From: Pseudomonadota bacterium
GTDB taxonomy: Bacteria > Pseudomonadota > Gammaproteobacteria > Steroidobacterales > Woeseiaceae
Direction: 5' to 3'
Length of the DNA: 14,208 nucleotides
Assembly (NCBI GenBank): GCA_022565135.1
Contig: JADFKA010000012.1
Coordinates: forward strand, 1 to 14,208
Part shown: positions 7,488 through 14,208 of the stretch, one piece after another
How the letters are laid out: each line of letters opens with the position of its first letter
How positions within the stretch are numbered: position 1 is the stretch's first letter
The notes under the pieces: model-generated
Seen by the model: the letters and a program-made list of their open reading frames with translations, nothing else
What the model was told of the DNA's origin: nothing
The model's database searches: none
Translations under genes and position numbers: made by a program

Positions 7488-8839
7488 CAGACATTCCTCC
7501 GGAGGGGCTTGAGCGTTTCCTTGACCTCATAAATCGATATTGCCGGTACCCATTTTATGAAGATCAGGAATAAGGTTACGAAGATCGCGAACGAGCCGAC
7601 CGAGATCGAGATTTCAATCCAGCTCGGGACGTAATAGCCAAACGAGTCCGGCAGGAATTTTCGTGGCTGCGATGTGGCTACGATGATGAATCTCTCGGTG
7701 AGCATGCCGATGTTGATCAGGATGGAAATCAATAACATCTTGTTCCACGACCAGCGAATCTTCTTGAATAGCATCAACAATGGCACGAACGCGCAGAATA
7801 TAAGCATCTCCCAGTAGAGCGGCGCATAGAACCCGGTCAGCCTGAAGCTCAATGCCTCGAGTTCAAACGATGTCCCACCGAACCAGGTGGTGAAGAGCTC
7901 AAGAATGTTAATGTAACTCCATATCAGCGACAACGTGATCAGAAGTTTGCCGAGACTGTCGAGATGCACCTGGCCGATGTAACGCTCGAATCCAAGAAAC
8001 TTCCGCAGGCAATACATCACGGTCACGATGCCCGCCGTGCCAGAATAAATGGCACCGCAGACGAAATAGGGAGCGAAGATCGTGTGGTGAAATCCGGGTA
8101 CGGCTGACAGCGCAAAATCCCAGGACACGATGCTGTGCACGGATACCGCCAGCGGAATGACAAAGACGGCAAAGAAGGTATAGGCCCATCCAAGCGTGTG
8201 CCACTCCCTGGCCGTGCCGCGCCAGCCGAAGGAAAAGATCGTATAAAGACGGCGTCTCAGTCCCGTGCTCGCGTCGCGAACCGCGGCAAAATCAGGCACC
8301 GATCCCATGTAGATGAAAATCGAACTGGCGGTCAGGTAGGTCGTGATAGCCATAACGTCGAACATCAGGGGCGACCGGAAGTTTGGCCACAAGCCCATCT
8401 GATTAGGAATCGGGAAGCTCCAGTGGACGAACCACACCCTACCGAGATGCACCATGACAAACAATGTTGCCGTCATCAGCGAGAACAGCGTCATGGCCTC
8501 TGCACTGCGATAAATCGACTTACGCCAGGGACTGTTGGTGATATGCAGCACCGCCGACAGCAACGTGCCGGAGTGGCTCAAACCGATCCAGAATATGAAG
8601 TTGGACAGATAGCTGCCCCAGACTGCATTGTGATTCATGCCGGCGGCACCCACACCCACGAACAGCTGATAGATCCACGGCATGAAGAAGCAGATCCCCG
8701 CCACACTCATTGTCATACCCAACAACATCCAGTACTTGGGGCCGGTCTCCAGCATCGTGGAGAGGATGTCCTTGTTGACTTCCGCGTAACTTGGCTGTCC
8801 GTGATCAAACATCGTTTGTGGTTCTGCTCCGCTGGACAA
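7487..8839 (-). CDS. actC: Alternative Complex III subunit ActC (NrfD-like quinol-binding membrane subunit)
   Basis: This encodes 450 residues from the TTG at 8839, or 441 from the ATG at 8812. The TTG gives a 19-base gap to actB2 and the ATG gives 46. Neither has a convincing Shine-Dalgarno, so the start is uncertain. The protein has about ten membrane segments of the NrfD/PsrC type and strong ActC signatures: SNFIFWIGLSHSGTLLSA, SAEAMTLFSLM, HLGRVW, LWPNFRSPLMFDVMAI, FIYMGSVPDFAAVRD, HSIVSWDFALSAVPGFH and FTTWFGG. ActC binds quinol at the periplasmic side and hands electrons to the Fe-S subunit (ActB2, the next gene upstream). The length agrees with known ActC proteins (about 450-480). The C-terminus overlaps the start of actD by one base. 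Confidence 0.93.
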   Translation of the reverse strand: MSSGAEPQTMFDHGQPSYAEVNKDILSTMLETGPKYWMLLGMTMSVAGICFFMPWIYQLFVGVGAAGMNHNAVWGSYLSNFIFWIGLSHSGTLLSAVLHITNSPWRKSIYRSAEAMTLFSLMTATLFVMVHLGRVWFVHWSFPIPNQMGLWPNFRSPLMFDVMAITTYLTASSIFIYMGSVPDFAAVRDASTGLRRRLYTIFSFGWRGTAREWHTLGWAYTFFAVFVIPLAVSVHSIVSWDFALSAVPGFHHTIFAPYFVCGAIYSGTAGIVTVMYCLRKFLGFERYIGQVHLDSLGKLLITLSLIWSYINILELFTTWFGGTSFELEALSFRLTGFYAPLYWEMLIFCAFVPLLMLFKKIRWSWNKMLLISILINIGMLTERFIIVATSQPRKFLPDSFGYYVPSWIEISISVGSFAIFVTLFLIFIKWVPAISIYEVKETLKPLRRNV

Positions 8840-8858
8840 ACTTGAAACTGTTATCGAA

Positions 8859-9626
8859 TCAGGCGTGTACTTTTTTCAAGTAAACGATCGACGGTGTTGT
8901 ATTGAGTTCTTCTAAAACCGTATAGCCCCGGGTGTTTTTCATCATCTTCGACACCTTGGCTTCCGGATCTTTGCTATTACCAAACAACATGGCCTCGGTC
9001 GGACAACTCTGAACGCAGGCGGGAACGACCTCGCCGTCGCGAACCCGGCGTCGGTCGTCATCCTTGGCGTTGTCTTTGGCAATGCGAATACGCTGAATGC
9101 AGAAAGTGCATTTCTCCATGACACCCTTTTCGCGCACGCTGACATCCGGGTTTAATTGTTGCTCCAGCGGCTCATCCCAGGTGTAGGTGAACCAGTTGAA
9201 ATAACGAACCTCATAAGGGCAGTAAACAGCACAGGTTCGAGTACCGATGCAACGGTTATAAATCTGTGTGTTCAGTCCGTCCTGATTATGATATGTCGCA
9301 TACACCGGGCAGGCGGTCTCACAAGGCGCATCGTCGCAATGCTGGCAAAGCATCGGGATAAATCCCATCTTGATGTTGGGGTACTCGCCCTCCCAGTAGC
9401 GCTCGATACGGATCCACTTGATCTCGCGGCTCTGGGCGAAGCGCTCTTCACCGACGATGGGCAGATTGTTTTCGGCCTGGCAGGCAACGACACAAGCCTC
9501 ACAACCCGTGCAGCGATCCAGGTCGATCGTCATCGTCCAGTGATAATCGAATTCGTCGTAATAACCCGGTTTACTGTATTGCCTTAGTTTTTCAACGAAT
9601 GTGCTCAAATCTCTACTCCATATCAC
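8859..9626 (-). CDS. actB2: Alternative Complex III Fe-S subunit, ActB2 part (15-Cys ferredoxin)
   Basis: This 255-residue protein corresponds to the C-terminal Fe-S domain of fused ActB proteins. Its cysteines are C39, C42, C45, C49 (CTGCEACVVAC), C94, C97, C102, C106 (CQHCDDAPCETACP), C126, C132, C136 (CIGTRTCAVYCP), and C173, C176, C204, C208 (CTFC...CVQSCP). Fifteen ligands fit three [4Fe-4S] clusters and one [3Fe-4S], the set seen in structurally studied Alternative Complex III. The clusters form the wire from the quinol site in ActC to the haems of ActA/ActE. The protein has no signal peptide and probably rides out with the Tat-signal-bearing partner ActB1. The start is GTG at 9626, overlapping the actB1 stop by four bases (GTGA), with no strong Shine-Dalgarno. 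The family is fused to the B1 part in many organisms; here the two are separate. Confidence 0.92.
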   Translation of the reverse strand: MIWSRDLSTFVEKLRQYSKPGYYDEFDYHWTMTIDLDRCTGCEACVVACQAENNLPIVGEERFAQSREIKWIRIERYWEGEYPNIKMGFIPMLCQHCDDAPCETACPVYATYHNQDGLNTQIYNRCIGTRTCAVYCPYEVRYFNWFTYTWDEPLEQQLNPDVSVREKGVMEKCTFCIQRIRIAKDNAKDDDRRRVRDGEVVPACVQSCPTEAMLFGNSKDPEAKVSKMMKNTRGYTVLEELNTTPSIVYLKKVHA

Positions 9627-11869
9627 CCATGATCGTTACCGGGCCCGAGGATCTGGCGGCCCAGGGTACGGGTTACACCGTCGGTCTTGACGATCCGCAG
9701 ACGTTCGCCGGTGTTAGTAACTTTCACGCGCGTCGCCGCCCATGCCAGATCGCCGGACTGCTTGTCCATGAGCGTCGCGACTATGTGAATCGGATTGATT
9801 CCCCGGTCGCTGGCGTAACGACCATAAGACGTATGTCCCTGGCCGATCGGTACGGCGACTACGCCAGGCCTGATTGCCGGGAAAATGAATGCTGGAACAC
9901 GAATTGAGCCGGCCGGTGACTCTATCTCCAGCACGTCTCCCTCTTCGATGCCCAACTCGTCGGCCGTGACCGGGTTTAGCTCGGCCCAGGATCCATACAC
10001 GACGCTGGTCATCGGGTCGGGCAGTTCCTGCAACCACGGCAGATTGGCGCCCCGGCCGTCCAGGAAAGTTGCGGTCAGATACGGATGCAGCACAAACGGA
10101 TAGTCCGTCTCGTCGCCGGCAAACTTCGATACCGGGTCCGCGATTGCAGCAATCGTCGGCGAACTCGAAGACTCGGGTTGCCCGCCAGCGGCCGCACCAG
10201 GCTGCCCCCACACTCCGGCTTCGAGTACTGCTTGCCAAAATGCCTCAAAATTCTGATCTTGCCCCTCAGACATGCGCTCATCATATTCTTCACGCCAGCG
10301 ATCCTTGATGAACTCTTCCATCGAGGCCCAGGGCATGTGTATCGGCAGTTCGCCGCCAATTTGCCGCGCCAGTGACAGTATGATGTCGCCAACGGGGAGC
10401 GTGTCATACAACGGCGCCACGACTGGCTGGGATAACGAGGTTACCGGGAAGCCCACACCGGGGTCCGGCACATCGTCGCCCCAGGATTCCAGGTACGTGT
10501 TGGTGGGCAGGATGAAATCTGCCATCGCCGTCGTCTCATCGTGGAAGCTTGACAATGCGACGATAAGCGGAACATTTTCCATCGCTTGCCGGAACCCGAC
10601 GTTATGCGGCAGAGAAAATACGGGATTGGTATCGTGCACGAGCAATACTTCTACGTCGCCAGCTTGCATGGCCGCGACGAGGTCGAGTGCTCCCTGTAGG
10701 CCCGCCGGACTGGAACCCGCCGCTGCTGGGAACGCCTGTGCAGAATTTAAAATTACCCCGCCCGGTTTGCCCAGATTGCCGGCAAGATGATTTAGTGCGT
10801 TGACCGCGACGACACTGGCCACGGCATTTGTACCCGCTGCAGTCGCGCCACCGGCGATTGCGAGACTAGCCGTACTCGCGCCGAATTCCTCAGCGATGCG
10901 CACGATCGTGTCTTCGCTGACTTCGGTCTCGGCAGACACCATAGACGGCGAATACGCCTGCAATGCACTTGACCACTCGTCCCTGTCATTACCGGTATAG
11001 CTGCCTGAACTTACCAGCACATGGGCTATCCCCAAGGCGAACAAGCCCTCCGTGCCCGGTCGCGCCGCAATCCATTCATCGGCGGCGGCGCCACTTAGCG
11101 ACATTCGCGGCTCGATCTGCACCGTCTTGCCGCGTTGGCCCTGTCGGCCCTGGCGCAGATTTCCGTACGCGAGGCTGTAGTGAACCGGAGAGAGCCAGGT
11201 ACCTAAATAGTCAGCTCCGAACGACAGCAGAAAATCGGCATTTTCTATATCGTAGTACGGCAAGACGTCCGTACCGAACGACGTCTTGTTGGCGGCCGCA
11301 AGCGCCGACGGATACGTAAAATCGTATTGCTGGTAATGTTCTGATCCCAGCAAGTTCATAAACTGTGCAAACAGTTCGTCGAGATGGCCCCTGGTTCGAC
11401 CCGTCAGCAGCCTGATGCGACCGGCATTGCCCTCGATTTTAAGTCGGCCGATGCGACTGCCTATCGTCGTAAGCGCGTCGTCCCAGCTTATCTCTGCGGT
11501 GTTTTCGGAGCCTCGATCCGCGCTCTGCAACGGCGTTCTGATGCGATCGGGATTGTATAAAACATTCAATCCGGCTTGCCCCCTTGCGCACAGTCGACCC
11601 CGACTGACCGGATGTACGGGATTACCTTCGATCTTTTTTGCTTTGCCCTCGCGTATACGCACGGAGATTCCACAACCGGCGGAACACTGATTGCAGACTG
11701 TGTTGTACCAGGTCGCAACTCCCGGCGAATAATCTTCCGGCGGAATCACCTGTGGGATCAGCAACTCAACTTTTCGCTGCACTCCCTCGCCATAAAGAAC
11801 GCCACCAGCGACGCCGATGCCTCCAGCCCCTATATATTGCAACAAGTCTCTACGGCTAATTTTTGACAT
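9623..11869 (-). CDS. actB1: Alternative Complex III ActB1 part (molybdopterin-oxidoreductase-like, Tat-exported)
   Basis: This encodes 748 residues. The N-terminus has a Tat signal (SRRDLLQYIG, then a Gly/Ala-rich hydrophobic stretch to about 27). A molybdopterin-oxidoreductase body follows: a 4Fe-4S site C59-x2-C62-x3-C66-x27-C94 (NTVCNQCSAGCGISVR ... RGRLCARGQAG), the central alpha/beta domains (about 110-480, e.g. ADFLLSFGADYLGTW, VLLVHDTNPVF, DFILPTNTYLESWGDD) and a C-terminal molydopterin-dinucleotide-binding-like domain (about 590-720, SWAELNPVTADELGIEEGD). Those four cysteines are the only ones in the protein. At the place where catalytic relatives carry a Cys, Sec or Ser molybdenum ligand I see FTYPSALAAANKTSFG, so Mo catalysis looks unlikely. 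In studied fused ActB proteins this domain carries no molybdenum cofactor and, from memory, lacks these cysteines. The start ATG lies two bases after the actA stop. Confidence 0.9.
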   Translation of the reverse strand: MSKISRRDLLQYIGAGGIGVAGGVLYGEGVQRKVELLIPQVIPPEDYSPGVATWYNTVCNQCSAGCGISVRIREGKAKKIEGNPVHPVSRGRLCARGQAGLNVLYNPDRIRTPLQSADRGSENTAEISWDDALTTIGSRIGRLKIEGNAGRIRLLTGRTRGHLDELFAQFMNLLGSEHYQQYDFTYPSALAAANKTSFGTDVLPYYDIENADFLLSFGADYLGTWLSPVHYSLAYGNLRQGRQGQRGKTVQIEPRMSLSGAAADEWIAARPGTEGLFALGIAHVLVSSGSYTGNDRDEWSSALQAYSPSMVSAETEVSEDTIVRIAEEFGASTASLAIAGGATAAGTNAVASVVAVNALNHLAGNLGKPGGVILNSAQAFPAAAGSSPAGLQGALDLVAAMQAGDVEVLLVHDTNPVFSLPHNVGFRQAMENVPLIVALSSFHDETTAMADFILPTNTYLESWGDDVPDPGVGFPVTSLSQPVVAPLYDTLPVGDIILSLARQIGGELPIHMPWASMEEFIKDRWREEYDERMSEGQDQNFEAFWQAVLEAGVWGQPGAAAGGQPESSSSPTIAAIADPVSKFAGDETDYPFVLHPYLTATFLDGRGANLPWLQELPDPMTSVVYGSWAELNPVTADELGIEEGDVLEIESPAGSIRVPAFIFPAIRPGVVAVPIGQGHTSYGRYASDRGINPIHIVATLMDKQSGDLAWAATRVKVTNTGERLRIVKTDGVTRTLGRQILGPGNDHG

Positions 11870-11871
11870 AG

Positions 11872-12417
11872 CTATTTATGGCAAGTCCAGCAATCGCGAC
11901 CATGTTCTACTTCTCTTTCCGTGTGGCAATCGACGCACCACGGCATTCTCATCGTCGCTACACGGGTAATACGATCCATCGTCTCTACGGGACCGTGACA
12001 TTCCTGGCACGCGAGGCCTGCCTTGATGTGCCGCTTATGCGTAAAGTGAACATAGTCAGGAAGATCGTAAACTTTAATCCACGGTATCGGTTCACGATTT
12101 TCCCAATAAGCGGCCAGTTTCAGGATCTCCGGACTTTCGCGAACGCTCGGCACGGAATTGTGACACCCCATACATTTGCTGACGCTGGGTACGCCGGCAA
12201 CCGGCGTCCGCTCGGCATAGATGTGGCAGTGCTGGCACGGAATCTCATTTTCCGTGGCATGTATTCTGTGACTGAAATCAATCGGTTGAATCGGACTTCG
12301 ATCGGAAAAATATTTGCCGTGTACCCATGCGCCGACAAACAGTCCAAGCACAAGCACAAGCACAAGCAAGGCTGGCTTCTTCGCGGGCTGTAGCGCATCA
12401 AGAACAGAGATAGACAA
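11872..12417 (-). CDS. actA: Alternative Complex III subunit ActA (membrane-anchored pentahaem cytochrome c)
   Basis: This encodes 181 residues. An uncleaved N-terminal anchor (about 15-33, PALLVLVLVLGLFVGAWVHG) precedes a periplasmic domain with five CxxCH haem sites: CQHCH (61-65), CMGCH (82-86), CQECH (137-141), CVDCH (161-165) and CWTCH (176-180). His50, His53, His124, His127 and His130 are likely distal ligands. Five haems and a single anchor match ActA, the electron-exit subunit that joins ActE on the periplasmic face. The start is TTG at 12417. It is the only usable start after an in-frame TAG at 12430-12432, and it has a good Shine-Dalgarno (AGAGGG, 8 bases before). It is the first gene of the operon and sits back-to-back with a dihaem cytochrome gene. 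Confidence 0.93.
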   Translation of the reverse strand: MSISVLDALQPAKKPALLVLVLVLGLFVGAWVHGKYFSDRSPIQPIDFSHRIHATENEIPCQHCHIYAERTPVAGVPSVSKCMGCHNSVPSVRESPEILKLAAYWENREPIPWIKVYDLPDYVHFTHKRHIKAGLACQECHGPVETMDRITRVATMRMPWCVDCHTEREVEHGRDCWTCHK

Positions 12418-12549
12418 ATTTCGATCCCTCTATTTGGGGCAAGAGTTTGCCCGGAAGCCGGGCAAACTACAAATTTCAATTGCACCGCGGCGGTGACTTC
12501 GGTAGGTTTGGTCTCGCTTAAATCGCCCTGAGGCGCACCGAAACGAATC
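12418..12549. promoter_or_regulatory. Divergent promoter region between actA and the dihaem cytochrome gene
   Basis: The 132 bases separate the TTG of actA from the ATG of the plus-strand cytochrome gene, so both transcription units must start here or within it. It contains a perfect 10-bp inverted repeat (separate entry). A weak plus-strand sigma70-like pair is possible (TTGCAC at 12480-12485, 17 bases, TAGGTT at 12503-12508). No convincing minus-strand promoter could be picked by eye. A shared regulator for both sides is a reasonable inference from the layout. Confidence 0.5.
12445..12467. promoter_or_regulatory. Perfect inverted repeat GTTTGCCCGG-AAG-CCGGGCAAAC
   Basis: Ten-base arms with a three-base loop, in the actA-cytochrome intergenic region, 28 bases upstream of the actA start codon. 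No T-run follows on either strand, so it is not a typical terminator. It could be an operator for the divergent promoters, or a hairpin in the actA 5' leader just ahead of the AGAGGG ribosome-binding site (12426-12431). Confidence 0.6.
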
Positions 12550-13197
12550 ATGAAGACACTCATCCCTTCATTACTATTGTTGTTTGTTGCTCTTGGCTAT
12601 GGACCTGTTGTCGAAGCGGCTGGCGATGCCGAGAAAGGCAAAACACTGTATGCCATTTGCGCTGCCTGTCACGGCGCGAATGCCGAAGGCACGGCCGCAC
12701 TTAACGCCCCGGCTAACGCCGGCCAGGATCCCTGGTACATGACCCGCCAATTGAAAAACTTCAGGGCCGGCATTCGTGGCGCCCATCCGGACGACACGTT
12801 TGGCGCACAAATGCGGCCTATGGCGATGGTCTTAGCCGATGATCAGGCCATCGCGGACGTCGTCGCATACATTTCGAGCCTGGAATTGCCCGATCCCCCG
12901 CCGACAATCGACGGCGATATCGAATTGGGTAAGCAGGCGTATGAAACCTGCATTCCCTGCCACGGAGAATACGGTCAGGGGGCACAGGCCCTGGATGCGC
13001 CGCGCCTGTCCAAGCAACACGACTGGTATATCGTCCGCCAACTTGAGAACTTCAAGAAGGGAATTCGCGGTACCCATCGAAGCGATATCTACGGCGCCCA
13101 GATGCGCATCATGTCGCAGATGCTCGAATCGGATGAGCGGGTACGTGCCGTTGCCGCCTACATCGCCACGCTGGAACACCCGGCGGCCGGTGACTAA
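12550..13197 (+). CDS. Two-domain dihaem cytochrome c (cytochrome c4-like)
   Basis: This encodes 215 residues with a cleavable Sec signal peptide (about 1-23, ending VVEA). Two homologous class-I cytochrome c domains follow, with haem sites CAACH (37-41) and CIPCH (134-138). Each domain carries the same pattern after its haem site: a W-Y-x-x-RQL-x-NF-x-x-GIRG-x-H segment (62-79 and the corresponding part of domain 2), then a GAQMRxM stretch with candidate axial Met residues. The protein is therefore an internal duplication, as in cytochrome c4. It is a periplasmic electron carrier. Placed between Alternative Complex III (divergent) and coxB (downstream, plus strand), it is the obvious candidate to carry electrons from one to the other. 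The Shine-Dalgarno is weak (GAGG, 16 bases upstream). It could also be an oxidase-bound subunit rather than a free carrier. Confidence 0.9.
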   Translation: MKTLIPSLLLLFVALGYGPVVEAAGDAEKGKTLYAICAACHGANAEGTAALNAPANAGQDPWYMTRQLKNFRAGIRGAHPDDTFGAQMRPMAMVLADDQAIADVVAYISSLELPDPPPTIDGDIELGKQAYETCIPCHGEYGQGAQALDAPRLSKQHDWYIVRQLENFKKGIRGTHRSDIYGAQMRIMSQMLESDERVRAVAAYIATLEHPAAGD

Positions 13198-13223
13198 TCG
13201 CGGGGCAGTTTACTGGTGGTCAT

Positions 13224-13616
13224 TCATGACCGTATCAGGTGCATGGACGGACCTGCCAATTCGGTGCCGTTGATATTGATCCGAACCCGATAGTGCCCCG
13301 GCACCGGAAACATCACTTTTTCGAGCGGCAGAATCAAATGCGTTTTCGCCGGCGCCTTTGATTTTGGCCGCGCCTCCACATCGGTATGACCTTCGATGGA
13401 GAAGATCGACTTGCCCTCGGGATCGGTTAAATCTACGGTAAATGGAATTCGCCCGGCCAACTCGTGCGGCCATTCTACGATGCCAACCAGCACTATCCTG
13501 TCCTGACGCGCCGGAAAGTCCGGTGCATTCAGTTCATTGAATATGCCGTGAATGTTGAGCTTGCCGTCTGGTCCGGCACCAGCATCCGTGCAAAACAGGA
13601 AAACTGCTTCCAGCAT
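13224..13616 (-). CDS. Small conserved protein, DUF6941-like
   Basis: This 130-residue protein has no signal peptide or membrane segment. The N-terminus MLEAVFLFCTDAGAGPDGKL and the following IHGIFNELNAPDFPARQD resemble the small beta-rich family annotated as DUF6941, in which a 'DGxxxLHGVFxxxxAPxFP' motif is followed by a strand-rich body (here LVGIVEWPHELAGRIPF, DLTDPEGKSIFSIEGHTDV and HYRVRININGTEL). The function is unknown. The assignment is from memory and should be taken as likely only. The ATG at 13616 has an excellent Shine-Dalgarno (GGAGGAG, 8 bases upstream). The gene is convergent with the dihaem cytochrome (26 bases between stops) and divergent from coxB, and interrupts the respiratory genes without an obvious link to them. 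Confidence 0.75.
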   Translation of the reverse strand: MLEAVFLFCTDAGAGPDGKLNIHGIFNELNAPDFPARQDRIVLVGIVEWPHELAGRIPFTVDLTDPEGKSIFSIEGHTDVEARPKSKAPAKTHLILPLEKVMFPVPGHYRVRININGTELAGPSMHLIRS

Positions 13617-13804
13617 TCAACTTCTCCTCCGCCGTGTCGATAATACAGATACGGGACAGTCTAAGCTGTGGAAATCGGTAACTGAATCCTCTATTCTCCG
13701 CCTTGGAATAGGCAGGCTGACTACCTAGATAGCACCGGCAGGCTGGATTCCGATGCGTTGACGATCAACCGTGACGATCACGATTATTAAAGGATGCATA
13801 ACAA
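13617..13804. promoter_or_regulatory. Divergent promoter region upstream of coxB, with paired 11-bp imperfect palindromes
   Basis: Two similar sites lie 13 bases apart: TTGACGATCAA (13758-13768) and GTGACGATCAC (13771-13781), each with four-base inverted arms around CGA. Together they end 23 bases before the coxB ATG. A sigma70-like pair can be drawn across them (TTGACG at 13758-13763, 18 bases, GATTAT at 13782-13787), but it would place the transcript start at or after the coxB Shine-Dalgarno, so the sites may be operators instead. Further upstream are a GGCAGGCTG direct repeat (13711-13719 and 13737-13745) and a weak inverted repeat CTATTC...GAATAG (13691-13711). Confidence 0.45.
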
Positions 13805-14208
13805 ATGCCACTAGCAATTGTATTGATTCTTTTGGTTTTAGGTTCGCTTGTCTTTCACTTCGTCAGTCCGTGGACGTTTACGCCAATTGCTTCGAATTGG
13901 GGCGCAATCGATCTTACCGTCGATATCACTTTCTGGGTTACGGGATTCGTTTTTGTCGCTGTTAACCTGTTCATGGCCTACGCGATTTTTCGCTATCGCC
14001 ATCGCGAAGGCATCAAGGCTGACTACGAACCCGAAAACAAGAAACTGGAAATCTGGCTCACCGTCATAACAACGATATTTGTCGCTGCGATGCTGGCGCC
14101 CGGATTGATTGTCTGGGCAAAGTTTGTCGTACCCCCCGAAAACGCAATTGAAATCGAAGCTATCGGCCAACAATGGAAGTGGACTTTTCGCCTGCCTGGC
14201 GAGGACGG
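13805..14208 (+). CDS. coxB: Cytochrome c oxidase subunit II (CoxB), N-terminal part
   Basis: An open frame of 134 codons runs off the window end. It starts at the ATG at 13805 with a Shine-Dalgarno AAAGGA 10 bases upstream. The hydrophobic N-terminus (about 2-20, MPLAIVLILLVLGSLVFHF) is a signal-like segment or first helix. The two standard subunit II helices follow (about 42-63 and 87-108), with ENKKLEIWLT between them and APGLIVWAKFVVPPENA after. The cupredoxin domain then begins with EIEAIGQQWKWTFRLPGED; GQQWKW is the conserved aromatic strand near CuA. The CuA ligand motif itself lies outside the window. Its partner genes (subunits I and III) are expected downstream. The position next to Alternative Complex III agrees with the known pairing of that complex with aa3/caa3-type oxidases. 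Confidence 0.93.
   Translation, partial: MPLAIVLILLVLGSLVFHFVSPWTFTPIASNWGAIDLTVDITFWVTGFVFVAVNLFMAYAIFRYRHREGIKADYEPENKKLEIWLTVITTIFVAAMLAPGLIVWAKFVVPPENAIEIEAIGQQWKWTFRLPGED

Noticed and set aside
8135..8845. 236-residue plus-strand open frame opposite actC
   Set aside because: It is an antisense shadow of a strongly recognisable actC, rich in Arg, His and Gln, with no domain pattern.
9885..11866. Several plus-strand open frames opposite actB1
   Set aside because: All are shadows of the ActB1 coding frame, low in protein-like character and lacking ribosome-binding sites.
9623..11869. ActB1 as a catalytic Mo enzyme (polysulfide, thiosulfate or tetrathionate reductase)
   Set aside because: The surrounding genes (pentahaem ActA, ActD/DUF3341, ActE, and two NrfD-like subunits) are specific to Alternative Complex III, and no plausible Cys/Sec Mo ligand is seen.

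Overview
The window looks like a stretch of a gammaproteobacterial chromosome, probably marine or sediment-dwelling. This is inferred from mid-GC sequence, a membrane-anchored TolB/TPR protein of a type common in that class, a DUF1993 gene and a c4-like dihaem cytochrome. The taxon is a guess. The window's main content is a respiratory electron-transfer locus.

Left part (1-2840): a partial DUF1993 gene on the minus strand (1-167), then a gene-poor stretch containing a 45-base copy of the 3' half of tRNA-Phe (415-459). A three-TM TolB-N/TPR protein gene follows (702-2501, plus), then an intact tRNA-Phe with encoded CCA (2514-2589, minus). The partial tRNA copy, the gene and the intact tRNA together have the geometry of a small element integrated at the tRNA 3' end, with no recombinase left inside. 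Just upstream of the tRNA, a 79-bp unit that includes an anticodon-arm-like segment is repeated in tandem (2586-2743).

Middle (2841-5190): a decayed secreted gene (metallo-beta-lactamase-like half plus lectin-like domain). It lacks the N-terminal zinc-binding half and is broken near its 3' end by two frameshifts. Next comes a small unrecognised multi-TM protein with a TTG start, lying directly downstream of the respiratory operon.

Main block (5243-12417, minus): a complete seven-gene operon for Alternative Complex III (quinol:cytochrome c oxidoreductase), in the order actA (pentahaem c), actB1 (molybdopterin-oxidoreductase fold), actB2 (15-Cys ferredoxin), actC (NrfD-like), actD (DUF3341), actE (monohaem c) and actF (NrfD-like). 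Most junctions overlap or nearly touch. ActB is split into two genes. The B1 protein keeps a CX2CX3CX27C cluster motif, which from memory is absent in the structurally studied fused ActB proteins, and it has no other cysteine.

Right part (12550-14208): divergent from the operon lies a two-domain dihaem cytochrome c (plus), then a small convergent conserved gene (13224-13616, minus), then the start of coxB (13805 onward, plus), cut by the window end. The likely route is quinol -> ActC/ActF -> ActB clusters -> ActA/ActE haems -> dihaem cytochrome c -> CuA of the cytochrome c oxidase. The whole non-bc1 path to oxygen would thus be encoded around one divergent regulatory region (12418-12549).
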